Counted from the first letter of the stretch, positions 1 to 9,925 are shown. The stretch: DNA of 64,000 nucleotides from Sinobacterium norvegicum (GCF_923077115.1 NZ_CAKLPX010000001.1:372001-436000); one strand, 5' to 3'. Translations and numbers: made by a program. Notes: generated from the letters alone by a model not told the origin.

Positions 1-1053
1 TGATATAAGGTGTTTTTCAACGGCTAGAAAAGCGATCAGTAGTGAAAATTCGCTGATTTGTCCGAGGCGAAAGCCCACATCCCAGGCCAGTGAATCATTA
101 TCTGAAAATTGCTTTAATAGTACTTTGAATAGGATGGGTTTGAGTATTAGCATTGTGGCCGATAGTGCGATGACGGCAGGTATTAAATTGATCAGCGCGA
201 TTAAATCGATGCCGGCGCCAAGTGAAAAGAAAAACAATATCAGAAAAAAATCACGCAGGGGTTTAAGGCTGGATGCAATGTATTGAGCAATCGGAGAAGT
301 TGCCAGCGTGATACCAGCCACAAATGCACCAATCTCTGCAGATAGGCCAATATAATGGGCCAGTTCAGCGCAGCCCATACACCAGCCAATCGCTAATAAG
401 AATATATACTCATGAAAGCGGTCAAAGCGTTGGACCAGTGGCAAAATGGCACATTTGACCATTAAAAAGATGGCGGCAATCAGCACGGGTAGTGCGGCAA
501 AGGCTTTTAATAATGGGGTCATTTCAAACTGACCATTGACACTGGTCATAATGGCCAAGAGTATTAATACTGCAACCATATCTTGCACCAATAAAATGCC
601 GACGATAAGCTCACCCGTACGCCGGTGATGCAGCACGGTAGTGGGTAATAATTTTATGCCAATAATAGTGCTTGAAAAAATACAGCAAGCACCAACAATA
701 CTGGCCTCAACTACGCTAAAGCCAAAACCATAGGTGATAAAAAAACCGGCGGCACCAAAGACCGCGCCACTGATCAGTGTTGAAACCACACCAACTTTTA
801 GTGTTTTCATCAGTCGTTGGGGTTGCATATCGAGGCCCAATAAGAAAAGCAAAAAAACAATACCTATCTTTGAGATATCGCTGATGGTGTCAACGTCAGC
901 GATCAGGGCGTAGCCGTGTGGGCCAAGAATGGCGCCAATGACGATATAGGCAATCAAAAGGGGTTGTCGGGTATACAGTGCAACTGTGGCGACAATTGCA
1001 GAGCCAGTGAATATTAAGAAAAAAGTGTGTGTAAAGAAAAGGCTTTCATCCAT
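1..1053 (-). CDS. Monovalent cation:proton antiporter-2 (CPA2, Kef/Ybal-like) family transporter, 3' part missing
   Basis: This inner-membrane protein probably exchanges K+ or Na+ for protons. I read 351 codons from ATG 1053 down to base 1 with no stop, so the C-terminal part lies outside the window. The visible part is almost entirely hydrophobic helices. CPA2-type signatures appear in order: LLFLLGLDMQP after the third helix, GILLVQDMVAVL in the middle (Kef proteins carry a Q-D in this place), GAFVAGITLA, and FFFSLGAGIDL. Any cytoplasmic TrkA-N domain would lie in the missing part, so KefB/KefC type versus YbaL type cannot be decided. It lies 72 bases downstream of the DUF934 gene on the same strand. 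Family call is firm; ion specificity is unknown. Confidence 0.85.
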   Translation of the reverse strand, partial: MDESLFFTHTFFLIFTGSAIVATVALYTRQPLLIAYIVIGAILGPHGYALIADVDTISDISKIGIVFLLFLLGLDMQPQRLMKTLKVGVVSTLISGAVFGAAGFFITYGFGFSVVEASIVGACCIFSSTIIGIKLLPTTVLHHRRTGELIVGILLVQDMVAVLILLAIMTSVNGQFEMTPLLKAFAALPVLIAAIFLMVKCAILPLVQRFDRFHEYIFLLAIGWCMGCAELAHYIGLSAEIGAFVAGITLATSPIAQYIASSLKPLRDFFLILFFFSLGAGIDLIALINLIPAVIALSATMLILKPILFKVLLKQFSDNDSLAWDVGFRLGQISEFSLLIAFLAVEKHLIS

Positions 1054-1125
1054 AAGCGGTCTGTCATTGTGGCGATTGATAGACTAAATATAGTGGCTGC
1101 GCGTCCCTGCGTCAGCCAAAGTGAG

Positions 1126-1614
1126 CTATCGGCGTAAAAAAACAGGCTCTTGTAGGCTGTTAGATACTTGATAGGCATCACTGAAATCATTGAGGTGGGC
1201 AACAGCCTCTTCGATATTCAGGTCTTCTCTCAGTGCATAGCTATCGAAGCCAACACGCTTATAAAAATAGAGTTGATCCTTTAGTACATCGCCTATGGCG
1301 CGGAGCTCACCGCTATAACCGAAGCGGCGAAGCACCTCGGCATAGGAGTAACCGCGGCCGTCAGAAAAGACCGGGAAGTTGATCGCGACATGCTTAAGGC
1401 TTTCAACATCTTGCTCAAGATCGTTGGCCGGTTGATCGCAGTCTAGCCATACACCGAAATCGCCACGGGCAAGAAGAGCTGATTTGTTTTCGAGCCAGGT
1501 TGTCAGTGGAACAAAAAAATTGCCGCTGGCTGGTACATCGCTGATGCTGCTGTCTTTGGCGAGAACGCCCCAATTGTCATCGACAACGGCATTGTTCTTA
1601 ATAATCTTAGGCAT
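1126..1614 (-). CDS. DUF934 domain-containing protein, partner of sulfite reductase
   Basis: A 162-residue protein of the DUF934 family, which is typically found directly after CysI-type nitrite/sulfite reductases in gammaproteobacteria and is thought to assist sulfite reduction; its biochemical role is not established. I chose ATG 1614 because the protein then begins MPKIIKNNAVVDDNW, the usual DUF934 opening, and an AAGGAG ribosome binding site sits just upstream. The ATG overlaps the last eight bases of the reductase gene, a sign of translational coupling. A C-terminal segment, GRGYSYAEVLRRFGY followed by GDVLKDQLYFYKRVGF, is the conserved core of the family. It is a soluble cytoplasmic protein with no export signal. 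Confidence 0.85.
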   Translation of the reverse strand: MPKIIKNNAVVDDNWGVLAKDSSISDVPASGNFFVPLTTWLENKSALLARGDFGVWLDCDQPANDLEQDVESLKHVAINFPVFSDGRGYSYAEVLRRFGYSGELRAIGDVLKDQLYFYKRVGFDSYALREDLNIEEAVAHLNDFSDAYQVSNSLQEPVFLRR

Positions 1615-3262
1615 AAACTCGCTCCTTGAACGGCTTGATACCAACACGGCGGTAGGTGTCAATAAAGTGTTCTTCTTCGGTACGGATTTCGGTATAGGTG
1701 TTGAGAATGATTTCCATCACGTCAGAGATCTGCTCAGCTTTGAATGATGGGCCCAATACTTTGGCGAGACTGGTATCAAGGCCAGCGTTGCCGCCGAGCA
1801 TGATTTGATAAAATTCTTCCCCCTTCTTATCAACACCCAGGATGCCGATATGACCAACATGGTGGTGACCACAGGCATTCATACAGCCTGAGATGTTGAG
1901 GTCGATCGGGCCTAGATCGTGTTGGTAATCTATATCTTCAAAGCGGCGTTGAATCGCTTCGGCCACAGGGATTGACTTGGCGTTGGCAAGGGCGCAGTAA
2001 TCGCCACCGGGGCAGCAAATCATATCGGTTAAGAAGCCAATATTGGGTGTTGCCAGGCCAACGACCTTGGCTTTTTGCCAAAGGTTGTAGAGTTCACCTA
2101 CTTCAACATCGGCCAAGACACAGTTTTGGCTGTGAGTGGTGCGCATCTCAGAAAATGAGAATTCATCGGCCAAGTCGGCCAGCGCTTCAAGCTGTTTGTC
2201 GGTCACGTCGCCGGGGGCAACACCGGTAGGCTTGGTTGATAGGGTGACAGAGGCGTAGCCGGGCATTTTATGGCTGCGAACACTGCGTTGAACCCATTTG
2301 TCAAAGGCAACGTTGTCGGCTTGTTGGTTCTCAAGTGCTGCTTGGGCGGCGGCACTGTCGAAGTTCTTGTAGGCTGGGTCAGTAAAAAAGGCCTGCTTGC
2401 GAGTAATGTCACTGTCGCGAAGAGTGGAGGGGCCATTTTTCAGCAGCGCCCACTCTTTGTCGACGAGCTCAGAAAAGGCTTCTACGCCCATGGCACGGAC
2501 AAGAATTTTGATACGTGCCTTGTACTTGTTGTCACGACGACCCTGCTGATTATAGACACGTAGCACAGCTTCTAAGTAGCTGAGCAGATGTTTGCGGGGC
2601 AAAAATTCTTTGATGACGGGGGCAACAACAGGGGTGCGACCAAGGCCGCCACCGACAAGCATGCGGAAGCCAACTTCGCCGTCATCGTTCTTAACGATTT
2701 CAATGGCGATATCGTGCACGCGTATAGCGGCGCGATCGTCAGTTGAGCCACAGACAGCCATCTTGAACTTACGGGGTAAGAAGGCAAATTCTGGGTGGAA
2801 GGTTGACCACTGGCGGATTATCTCGCAATAGGGGCGAGGGTCTTCATATTCGTCTGGGCTGACACCGGCAAATTGGTCGGTGGTAGTGTTGCGAATGCAG
2901 TTACCGCTGGTTTGAATAGCGTGCATCTCGACTTCAGCCAGCTCAGCAAGTAGCTCTGGTACATCTTCCAGCGCCGGCCAGTTGAACTGGACGTTCTGGC
3001 GGGTAGAAAAGTGAACATACCCCTTGTCGTATTTGCGTGAAAGCTCAGCAAGCTTGCGAATTTGTACGGTGTTAAGCATGCCATAGGGTACGCAGACACG
3101 CAGCATCGGTGCTAATCGCTGAACATAGAGGCCGTTTTGCAGGCGCAGTGGTAAGAACTCGGTTTCTGAGAGTTCACCCTTAAGATAGCGATCAGTCTGA
3201 CCGCGATACTGTGTTACTCGATCGTTAAGTATTTGACGATCGTAGTCATCGTAGATATACAT
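1607..3262 (-). CDS. cysI: Nitrite/sulfite reductase hemoprotein (CysI type)
   Basis: A 551-residue siroheme/[4Fe-4S] enzyme that reduces sulfite to sulfide for cysteine synthesis in the cytoplasm. The four cluster ligands are visible as C417-x5-C423 (in CCPGGDYC) and C460-xxx-C464 (in SGCMNACGHHH). The conserved N-terminal ferredoxin-like half contains RLAPMLRVCVPYGMLNT and the Arg/Lys-rich substrate region. Length and layout fit the ferredoxin-dependent-like single-subunit type found in pseudomonads rather than the enteric CysJI complex; no flavoprotein subunit is nearby. ATG 3262 was kept because it gives the normal MYIYDDYD-type start. It is the first gene of a cysI-DUF934 pair. A sigma-70-like promoter lies about 60 bases upstream. 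Confidence 0.93.
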   Translation of the reverse strand: MYIYDDYDRQILNDRVTQYRGQTDRYLKGELSETEFLPLRLQNGLYVQRLAPMLRVCVPYGMLNTVQIRKLAELSRKYDKGYVHFSTRQNVQFNWPALEDVPELLAELAEVEMHAIQTSGNCIRNTTTDQFAGVSPDEYEDPRPYCEIIRQWSTFHPEFAFLPRKFKMAVCGSTDDRAAIRVHDIAIEIVKNDDGEVGFRMLVGGGLGRTPVVAPVIKEFLPRKHLLSYLEAVLRVYNQQGRRDNKYKARIKILVRAMGVEAFSELVDKEWALLKNGPSTLRDSDITRKQAFFTDPAYKNFDSAAAQAALENQQADNVAFDKWVQRSVRSHKMPGYASVTLSTKPTGVAPGDVTDKQLEALADLADEFSFSEMRTTHSQNCVLADVEVGELYNLWQKAKVVGLATPNIGFLTDMICCPGGDYCALANAKSIPVAEAIQRRFEDIDYQHDLGPIDLNISGCMNACGHHHVGHIGILGVDKKGEEFYQIMLGGNAGLDTSLAKVLGPSFKAEQISDVMEIILNTYTEIRTEEEHFIDTYRRVGIKPFKERVYA

Positions 3263-3322
3263 CTGATTTTATACCTGTAACTGTCCAAGATCTTGCTTAC
3301 GAGTTTTTTTGCAAGGTGCAAA

Positions 3323-3351
3323 ATTATAGCAAATCACCTTTACTATGGCGA
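3323..3351 (-). promoter_or_regulatory. Candidate sigma-70 promoter for cysI
   Basis: On the minus strand, TCGCCA (3351-3346) is followed by a 17-base spacer and a perfect TATAAT (3328-3323). The -10 matches 6/6 and the -35 4/6. A start point near 3316 would leave a leader of about 54 bases before the cysI ATG. Confidence 0.5.
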
Positions 3352-3413
3352 GCCTTTGATGGCGTGGCAGTGAATAAACCGGAGTTGTACAGCGCTGTTT
3401 TTATAGGCATACT

Positions 3414-3443
3414 TTTACAGTGGTATACGCTTAAAACGATAAT
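3414..3443 (+). promoter_or_regulatory. Candidate sigma-70 promoter for the 37-residue membrane peptide
   Basis: TTTACA (3414-3419), an 18-base spacer and GATAAT (3438-3443) resemble a sigma-70 promoter, each hexamer matching 5/6. The predicted start point near 3450 would leave only about ten leader bases before ATG 3460, which is short and lowers confidence. Confidence 0.3.
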
Positions 3444-3459
3444 AACTAAGGGTGTTTGC

Positions 3460-3573
3460 ATGGAAGATGTAGAGAAAAAGCAATATAACGATTCGGCTGT
3501 TGATGCAACCGCAGCTGTCGCGCTGATTGCTATCGTCATGGTGACGGCGATTTTTTGGTTGTCTCACCTTTAA
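3460..3573 (+). CDS. Small single-pass membrane peptide, 37 residues, unknown function
   Basis: A 37-residue peptide starting MEDVEKKQYNDSAVDA, with one strongly hydrophobic helix (residues about 16-34, AAVALIAIVMVTAIFWL) ending SHL. The charged N-terminus and single helix suggest a small inner-membrane protein. The frame stays open upstream to 3316, but I prefer ATG 3460: an AAGGG-like ribosome binding site precedes it and a candidate promoter sits at 3414-3443, inside the longer version. I do not recognise a family. A GC-rich hairpin just after its stop supports a discrete transcription unit. It is divergent from cysI and convergent with DUF2970. Confidence 0.55.
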   Translation: MEDVEKKQYNDSAVDATAAVALIAIVMVTAIFWLSHL

Positions 3574-3590
3574 GTTGCGACAGTTTGATG

Positions 3591-3611
3591 GCGGCTGGTT
3601 GGTCCAGCCGC
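3591..3611. terminator. GC-rich hairpin between convergent genes
   Basis: A perfect 8-bp stem (GCGGCTGG / CCAGCCGC) with a 5-base loop lies between the stop of the 37-residue peptide and the stop of the DUF2970 gene. There is no T-run on either side, so it is terminator-like rather than a classical intrinsic terminator; it could serve both directions. Confidence 0.45.
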
Positions 3612-3619
3612 AAATCAAC

Positions 3620-3820
3620 CTAGGGTAAGATGTAGCTTACTAGTAGGTAGATGCCGCCTAATACGGCAAAGGTAACCGCAAAACCGACGGCGACAAAGAC
3701 GCTAAAGTTACCGTTATTAAAATCCCGCTCCCTATTTTTGCTGCTTTGCACACCGAAAAAGGCGGCCAAAACACTGCCAACCACCTGTAGTAGTGTCACT
3801 TCTTTCTTTTGTTTTTCCAT
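3620..3820 (-). CDS. DUF2970 domain-containing small membrane protein
   Basis: A 66-residue protein with the DUF2970 signature LLQVVGSVLAAFFGVQSSKN followed by RERDF, then one C-terminal hydrophobic helix (residues about 43-65). The function of DUF2970 is unknown; members are small inner-membrane proteins of proteobacteria. The start ATG 3820 has an AGGAAC ribosome binding site nine bases upstream. It lies 30 bases after the MATE gene on the same strand and is probably the last cistron of a metH-MATE-DUF2970 transcript. Confidence 0.85.
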   Translation of the reverse strand: MEKQKKEVTLLQVVGSVLAAFFGVQSSKNRERDFNNGNFSVFVAVGFAVTFAVLGGIYLLVSYILP

Positions 3821-3850
3821 GCTGTTCCTGCGCCGTGTATTGGTTTTATT

Positions 3851-5179
3851 TTACAGCTTATGGTGTTGCCATTTTTTACTACGCCAGCGTTTGGTATAGA
3901 CAATGGTGGCGATAATACGCTCGATGATCTGCACTGACCATATGCCTATCAACCCTAAATTAAATACAAATGCCGCGGCGAGCGCAAGCGGTAGGCCTAC
4001 CAACCATTGTAAGGCGATGCTGTAAAGCATCACTCTTTTGCTGTCACCAGCGCCGTTAAGTGATTGTGGTAGTGTCAGTGTAAATGCCTGCAGAAAGGCA
4101 AAGGCTCCGGAAATCTGCAGTGGTAATGTTCCCAGTGCTATCAGTGCTGGGTCCGACGGCAGGAATATGGATAAAATCCATTCAGGGGCAAGTATCAGTG
4201 GTAGGCCGAGTACCGCCAAAATAGGAGCGGTCACTGCAACGGTGTCCCAGCCCCAGCGGTAAGCATCGCTGACATCTTGTTTGCCCAAGGCGCTGCCTAC
4301 CAGAGTGGTTGCCGCAATCCCCATGCCTGTTCCGGGAAGGATGATGAACAGTGTGATGTTGATGATGGCATGTGCAACGGCCAGTTGATCGACGCCAATT
4401 TGGCCGATAATCCAATAGAGTATGGACACTCCCAGGGCAACGGTTAGCTGTTGCAGTGAGTTGGGTGTGGCCAGTTTGACGATGGAGCGCAGGGTTGATG
4501 TTGTCGGCAGACGTCGGAACAGTACGGCAGAATCGGCACGGATAAATGTGGTGATAGCGAATAGTACAGTACCGATATAGAGTGCCACGGTGGTACCGAG
4601 ACCGGAACCGGGCGCTCCCATGGGGGCTATGCCCAGGCCGCCAAAAATAAATACATAGCTGAGTGCAAAATTGCAGAGGTGAATAACAAGCAATATCTTC
4701 ATATAAGTCATTGATTGCTTGATGCCATTCCAGTAACCACGAAAGGCGAAATTTATCCCAACGGCGATAATACCAAGAATTCGGAAATCGTAGTAAGGGT
4801 TGGCGATGGCTTGAACCCCTTTATCGCTGTTAAAGGTGGTAATAATGGTATCGGAAAAGTAGTAAAAAAGCAGAGTTAACAGCAGGCCTGCCAGTAACGC
4901 CATCAGCAGGCCACCGTTGAGCACTTCTACCGTGGCGCGGTGCTGGTTGGCACCGGCTCTTCTGGCAACGATCGCCTGAACACCAACGGCAATGCCAATA
5001 ATCAGCGATACCGCTAAAAAGCTGGCATAGCTGCCAATACCAACAGCAGCCAGTGCATTGGCATCATTAAGACGTGCCACCATGCTGATGTCTACCAGGC
5101 TTAATAGGCTCTGTGACAGCATGCCGGCAGAAATGGGCAGGCCTAGGGCGAGTAGTTGTTGTTGTCGAGTTGCTTGCAA
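3851..5179 (-). CDS. MATE family efflux transporter
   Basis: A multidrug-and-toxin-extrusion type exporter (442 residues) that probably uses a Na+ or H+ gradient to export organic cations or metabolites across the inner membrane. About twelve hydrophobic helices are visible, and the first opens LALGLPISAGMLSQS, with VDISMVARLNDANALAAVGIGS typical of the family's first repeat. I chose the TTG at 5179, which has a GAGG ribosome binding site at correct spacing and leaves a normal short lead before the first helix. A TTG at 5242, three bases after the metH stop, would add 21 residues without a good ribosome binding site. Substrate cannot be told from sequence. It is co-directional with metH and likely co-transcribed. 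Confidence 0.87.
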   Translation of the reverse strand: MQATRQQQLLALGLPISAGMLSQSLLSLVDISMVARLNDANALAAVGIGSYASFLAVSLIIGIAVGVQAIVARRAGANQHRATVEVLNGGLLMALLAGLLLTLLFYYFSDTIITTFNSDKGVQAIANPYYDFRILGIIAVGINFAFRGYWNGIKQSMTYMKILLVIHLCNFALSYVFIFGGLGIAPMGAPGSGLGTTVALYIGTVLFAITTFIRADSAVLFRRLPTTSTLRSIVKLATPNSLQQLTVALGVSILYWIIGQIGVDQLAVAHAIINITLFIILPGTGMGIAATTLVGSALGKQDVSDAYRWGWDTVAVTAPILAVLGLPLILAPEWILSIFLPSDPALIALGTLPLQISGAFAFLQAFTLTLPQSLNGAGDSKRVMLYSIALQWLVGLPLALAAAFVFNLGLIGIWSVQIIERIIATIVYTKRWRSKKWQHHKL

Positions 5180-5245
5180 GAATACCTCGGTGAATGAGCT
5201 GGCAAGAGGGGCCTGCCAAGCCTGGTTGGCTTGGCAGTGCAACCG

Positions 5246-8200
5246 TTATCGTGGCTCGTAATCGAGGTTTGGGCTTAGCCAGCGTTCCATTTCGACGGTT
5301 GCCATATCCTTACGCTGTGCAATGCTGTCGACTTGCTCGCGGCTGAGTTTGGCAACAGCAAAATATTGGCTTTCAGGGTGCGAAAAATACCAGCCGGAAA
5401 CCGATGATGCGGGATTCATGGCATAGTGTTCGGTCAGTTCAACGCAGCTATTATTGGCGGCATCAAGCAGTCTGAACAGTGTGGCTTTCTCGGTATGGTC
5501 TGGGCAGGCAGGGTAGCCTGGTGCCGGGCGAATGCCGCGATAGCGTTCCTTGATCAAGTCGTTATTGCTGAGTGCTTCGTCTGCATCGTAGCCCCAAAGC
5601 TGCTTGCGAACCCTGAGGTGCATATGCTCGGCAAACGCCTCGGCCAAACGATCGGCTAATGCCTTGACCATGATTTTATTGTAGTCATCCATTTCGCCAT
5701 CATAAATGGCAGCAATCTTGTCGGCCTCAAAACCTGAAGTAACAATAAAGCCACCGATATAATCCTCTATGCCGGTAGATGAGGGGGCGATGAAATCACT
5801 TAAGCAATAATTAGGCTTGTTCGAAGGCTTGTCAGTCTGCTGGCGCAGGTGGTGCAGGGTGGCAAGTTCTTCGCTCCGGCTTTCATCGGTATAGACGACA
5901 ATGTCATCCTGTTGGCTCGCCGCCGGCCAAAAGCCAATAACGGCACTGGCAGTAAACTGTTTATTACTAACAATATCGCTAAGCATTGCCTTGGCATCTT
6001 TGAATAGGTTGCTGGCCGCCTCGCCAACAACCTCGTCAGTTAAGATGTCTGGGTATTTACCGCTAAGCTCCCACGTCAAGAAAAATGGTGTCCAGTCAAT
6101 GGCATCAATAATGTCGGTTAAAGGGTAATTATCGAAGGTTTTTAGGCCGGTGAAGCTGGGTTTGGGGGGCTGATAACCCTGCCACTCTATCTTAGGTGCG
6201 CGGTTGCGCGCCTCCGTTAATTTGAGCAGTGGCGCCTTATTCTTGCGGCTGGCAATACGTTCGCGTACCGCCTGATACTCTTCTTGTCGCTCTGCTTTAT
6301 AATTGGCGCCGGCTTCGGTTACCAGTGCAGAGGCGACGGCAACAGCGCGAGAGGCGTCAGGGACATAAACAACCTGGTTGATGTTGAAACCGGGGTCAAT
6401 TTTGACGGCGGTGTGAGCTCGTGAGGTCGTGGCGCCACCAATCATCAGCGGCTTGTTACATCCAGTGCGCTCCATTTCGCGGGCAACATGGACCATTTCG
6501 TCCAGTGAAGGGGTGATTAATCCGCTGAGGCCAATAATATCAACATCATGTTCTTCTGCTGCGCGGAGAATTGCATCACAGCTGACCATTACGCCCATAT
6601 CGATAACTTCGAAGTTGTTGCATTGCAATACAACGCCAACAATGTTTTTGCCAATGTCGTGTACATCACCCTTGACCGTGGCCATCAGAATTTTACCGTT
6701 GGACTGCTGTCCCTCAGATTTCTCTGCCTCAATGAAAGGCTGTAGATAGGCAACGGCTTGCTTCATCACTCGGGCAGACTTGACCACCTGGGGTAGAAAC
6801 ATTTTACCGGCACCGAATAAATCGCCGACAACATTCATGCCGCTCATCAGCGGGCCTTCGATGACCTCGATAGGCTTGTCGTATCCAATGCGAGCCTCTT
6901 CGGTATCCTCGATGATATAGGTAGTAATGCCTTTAACCAGAGCATGACTGATGCGGTCGGCAACAGGCTGCTCTCGCCAGCTCAAATCTTCGGCCTGTAC
7001 CTGGGCATTACTGCCTGCACCGCGGTATTTCTCGGCAACATCGAGCAGTCTATCGGTAGAGTCGTCACGACGGTTTAGAATGACGTCTTCGACCAGTTCA
7101 CGCAGCTCTTGCGGCAGATCATCATAGACGGCTAACTGGCTGGCATTAACGATGCCCATATCCATGCCAGCTTTGATAGCATGGTAAAGAAAGACCGAGT
7201 GAATAGCCTCCCGAACTGGGTTGTTACCGCGAAACGAAAACGAAACGTTAGAGACGCCACCAGAGACCATGGCTCCTGGTAGATTCTGCTTAATATAGGC
7301 CGTTGCATTAATGAAGTCGACGGCATAGTTGTTGTGCTCTTCTATACCTGTGGCCACCGCAAAAATATTGGGATCGAATATGATGTCGTTAGTATTGAAG
7401 CCCATTGCCACCAGAATATCGTAGGAGCGCTGACAGATTTCAATTTTACGTTCGTAAGTATCCGCCTGGCCAGTTTCATCGAAGGCCATAACCACAATAG
7501 CAGCGCCGTGACGCATACAAATACGGGCCTTGTCGATAAACTCCTGCTCGCCTTCTTTTAGACTGATCGAGTTTACGATTGCCTTGCCTTGTACGCACTT
7601 CAGTCCCGCCTCGATAACATCCCACTTGGATGAGTCGACCATGATGGGTACTTTAGATATGTCAGGCTCACTGGCAATAAGGTTTAAGAAGGTGGTCATC
7701 GCCTCGATGGCGTCAAGCATCCCCTCATCCATGTTGATGTCGATGACCGGAGCGCCGTTTTCAACTTGCTGACGGGCAACAACCAGTGCTGTGTCGTACT
7801 CTTCTTCTAAAATTAGGCGCTTAAAGTGCGCCGAACCGGTGACATTACAGCGCTCGCCAACGTTTACAAACAGCGACTCAGGGAAGATATTGAAGGCCTC
7901 GAGACCGCTTAAGCGACAGGCGGGCTTGATCTCAGGAATAGTACGTGGAGCGACCCCTTCGACAGCGTTGGCAATGGCTCGGATGTGGTCTGGAGAGGTG
8001 CCGCAGCAGCCGCCAACCATATTCAAGAAGCCACGTTCGGCAAGGTTTTTTAATTGATCGTGCATGTCCTCTGGTGACTCGTCGTACTCACCAAATTCAT
8101 TGGGTAGGCCGGCGTTGAAATGGCCGCTGAAGTAACAGTCAGCGGCGTTGGCCAGATCTTCGACAAATGGTCGGATTTCTGCAATACGACGCCCGCAGTT

Positions 8201-8944
8201 GGTGCCGACGATCAGTGGCTTGGCATGGGCAACAGAGTTCCAAAAGGCCTCGGCGCTCTGACCCGATAATACACGGCCGCTGATGTCGGGGAAGGTCACC
8301 GAGATCATAATCGGTAGCTCAATACCGTGGTCATCGAAATAGCGTTTGACCGCATAGATAGCGGCCTTGGCATTGAGTGTGTCGAAGATGGTTTCGATCA
8401 GAATGATATCTGACCCGCCATCAATCAAGCCACGGGTGGCGGCATAGTAATCTTGTTCAAGCTGGTCGAAGGTAATATTACGCTTGGCCGGGTCGTTGAC
8501 GTCTGGCGATATAGAGGCCGTTTTCGGCGTGGGGCCCAGTACGCCGGCGACATAGCGTGGCTTGTCGGGGTTTTCTGCCGTGGCTTCATCCGCAGCGATG
8601 CGCGCAAGATGGGCTCCCTCACGGCTGAGCTCTTCGGCCAAATAGCCTAGGCTGTAGTCTTCTTGGGCTATATTGGTCGAGTTAAAGGTGTTTGTTTCAA
8701 TAACATCAGCGCCCGAGCGAAGGTATTCCGTGTGGATAGCCTTAATAACGTCGGGACGCGTAAGGGACAGTAGATCGTTGTTGCCTTTTAAATCGGATGG
8801 GTAATCAGCAAAGCGTTCGCCGCGGTAATCCGCCTCGGTCAAGTTATAACCTTGAATCATCGTACCCATTGCGCCATCAATGACTAAGATACGATCTTTT
8901 AAGGCCTTTTTAAGTTGTTCTGTACGGCTTTGACCACTGCTCAT
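5246..8944 (-). CDS. metH: Cobalamin-dependent methionine synthase
   Basis: Transfers the methyl group of 5-methyltetrahydrofolate through cobalamin to homocysteine, forming methionine and regenerating tetrahydrofolate. At 1,232 residues it matches the E. coli enzyme (1,227). Domains in order: homocysteine-binding barrel with zinc cysteines in GTNCGRR and [10 protein letters not shown]; pterin-binding barrel starting near [11 protein letters not shown]; cap and B12-binding domain with the lower-axial-ligand motif GDVHDIG (His about 762); C-terminal SAM-binding activation domain with [19 protein letters not shown] chose ATG 8944 ([12 protein letters not shown]), which aligns with known N-termini and has AGGA upstream; an in-frame ATG at 9016 lacks this. 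It is divergent from nfuA. No cobalamin riboswitch is visible in the 137-base gap. Confidence 0.97.
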   Translation of the reverse strand: MSSGQSRTEQLKKALKDRILVIDGAMGTMIQGYNLTEADYRGERFADYPSDLKGNNDLLSLTRPDVIKAIHTEYLRSGADVIETNTFNSTNIAQEDYSLGYLAEELSREGAHLARIAADEATAENPDKPRYVAGVLGPTPKTASISPDVNDPAKRNITFDQLEQDYYAATRGLIDGGSDIILIETIFDTLNAKAAIYAVKRYFDDHGIELPIMISVTFPDISGRVLSGQSAEAFWNSVAHAKPLIVGTNCGRRIAEIRPFVEDLANAADCYFSGHFNAGLPNEFGEYDESPEDMHDQLKNLAERGFLNMVGGCCGTSPDHIRAIANAVEGVAPRTIPEIKPACRLSGLEAFNIFPESLFVNVGERCNVTGSAHFKRLILEEEYDTALVVARQQVENGAPVIDINMDEGMLDAIEAMTTFLNLIASEPDISKVPIMVDSSKWDVIEAGLKCVQGKAIVNSISLKEGEQEFIDKARICMRHGAAIVVMAFDETGQADTYERKIEICQRSYDILVAMGFNTNDIIFDPNIFAVATGIEEHNNYAVDFINATAYIKQNLPGAMVSGGVSNVSFSFRGNNPVREAIHSVFLYHAIKAGMDMGIVNASQLAVYDDLPQELRELVEDVILNRRDDSTDRLLDVAEKYRGAGSNAQVQAEDLSWREQPVADRISHALVKGITTYIIEDTEEARIGYDKPIEVIEGPLMSGMNVVGDLFGAGKMFLPQVVKSARVMKQAVAYLQPFIEAEKSEGQQSNGKILMATVKGDVHDIGKNIVGVVLQCNNFEVIDMGVMVSCDAILRAAEEHDVDIIGLSGLITPSLDEMVHVAREMERTGCNKPLMIGGATTSRAHTAVKIDPGFNINQVVYVPDASRAVAVASALVTEAGANYKAERQEEYQAVRERIASRKNKAPLLKLTEARNRAPKIEWQGYQPPKPSFTGLKTFDNYPLTDIIDAIDWTPFFLTWELSGKYPDILTDEVVGEAASNLFKDAKAMLSDIVSNKQFTASAVIGFWPAASQQDDIVVYTDESRSEELATLHHLRQQTDKPSNKPNYCLSDFIAPSSTGIEDYIGGFIVTSGFEADKIAAIYDGEMDDYNKIMVKALADRLAEAFAEHMHLRVRKQLWGYDADEALSNNDLIKERYRGIRPAPGYPACPDHTEKATLFRLLDAANNSCVELTEHYAMNPASSVSGWYFSHPESQYFAVAKLSREQVDSIAQRKDMATVEMERWLSPNLDYEPR

Positions 8945-9081
8945 TATATTTCCTGCTACACATCTGAGGATAAAACGCGACATTTTACCAGAATATATCC
9001 TCGATAGGGACAACATTTCGGTGGCCTATAACGCTAATTTATAGTTAAATTGCGTTATTCGAGACACAGGAAATGAAATAG

Positions 9082-9672
9082 ATGTTAAAACTAACAATAA
9101 CCGAATCTGCGCAGGGTTATTTAGCAGAGCTTCTCGCCAAACAAGAAGGTGAGGTACTGGGTATCCGCATGTTTGTTAGTAGCCCTGGCACACCCAAGGC
9201 TGAAACCTGTATTGCCTATTGCCGTCCTGATGATTTTAAAGACGACGATATCGTGATGGAATATGAGGGTTTCAAGGGGTATTTTGAAGGCCGTAGCGCT
9301 GTCTTTCTAGAAGACGCCTTTGTCGATTATAACTCCGACAAATTTGGCGGTCAGTTAACCATCAAAGCGCCGAACTCTAAAATGCCACAGGTTAATGCCG
9401 ATAGTCCGTTGGAAGATCGTGTTAACTATGTTTTGTACAACGAGGTCAATCCGTCACTGGCCTCACATGGCGGTGAAGTGAGCTTGGTCAGCATTACTGA
9501 AGAAAAGGTGGCTGTCTTAAAATTCGGTGGTGGCTGTCAGGGCTGTTCAATGGTCGATGAGACATTGAAACACGGTGTTGAGAGAACACTGCTTGAAAAG
9601 GTGCCCGAACTCAGCGCCGTGAAGGATGAAACTGACCACAGTGATACCACTACCGCCTATTTCAAAGGCTGA
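9082..9672 (+). CDS. nfuA: Fe-S biogenesis protein NfuA
   Basis: A 196-residue scaffold/carrier that binds a [4Fe-4S] cluster and hands it to apoproteins such as aconitase. The N-terminal half is a degenerate A-type (IscA-like) domain; the C-terminal half is the Nfu domain with the CQGC cluster ligands (Cys152 and Cys155) inside FGGGCQGCSMVDETLK. Order, length and residue positions match E. coli NfuA (191 residues, Cys149/152). ATG 9082 follows an AGGAAA ribosome binding site with a rather long spacer. It is transcribed divergently from metH and ends at a modest hairpin. Confidence 0.96.
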   Translation: MLKLTITESAQGYLAELLAKQEGEVLGIRMFVSSPGTPKAETCIAYCRPDDFKDDDIVMEYEGFKGYFEGRSAVFLEDAFVDYNSDKFGGQLTIKAPNSKMPQVNADSPLEDRVNYVLYNEVNPSLASHGGEVSLVSITEEKVAVLKFGGGCQGCSMVDETLKHGVERTLLEKVPELSAVKDETDHSDTTTAYFKG

Positions 9673-9686
9673 TCAGCTTCATCAGG

Positions 9687-9710
9687 CCGCCGAAGTCCTC
9701 GGCGGTTTAT
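9687..9710 (+). terminator. Hairpin downstream of nfuA
   Basis: A 7-bp stem CCGCCGA / TCGGCGG with a short loop, 14 bases after the nfuA stop, followed by TTTAT. The T-run is short, so termination is plausible but may be partial. Confidence 0.55.
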
Positions 9711-9767
9711 TACCTCTCGTTATTATCCCTCCTGGTTTTGCTTACCTATTCTTAATTCTTGACCGCT

Positions 9768-9892
9768 AGGTTATCTCCCACGAAAGGGGTATATTCAGCT
9801 CTTAAATAATAACCTGATTAATCATATGTTGGATGTTGTGACAGGTTATCTCTTGAGTAACCCCCGCCAAGGATTGTCGTTTGCGTTATCTC
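9768..9892. promoter_or_regulatory. Triple GTTATCTC motif upstream of the TetR gene
   Basis: The octamer GTTATCTC occurs at 9770-9777, 9845-9852 and 9885-9892 on the plus strand; the first two are part of the identical ten-mer AGGTTATCTC. An inverted ATAACCTG lies at 9809-9816, the exact complement of CAGGTTAT at 9842-9849. Such clustered half-sites just before a TetR-type gene suggest an operator for autoregulation. No binding data exist here; this is inference from pattern only. Confidence 0.4.
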
Positions 9893-9925
9893 TGTTTTTT
9901 ATTTCTCTAGCGAGAGGAGTCGATA

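Noticed and set aside
8945-9081. Possible cobalamin riboswitch upstream of metH
   Set aside because: The 137-base gap is too short and no B12-box-like sequence was seen.
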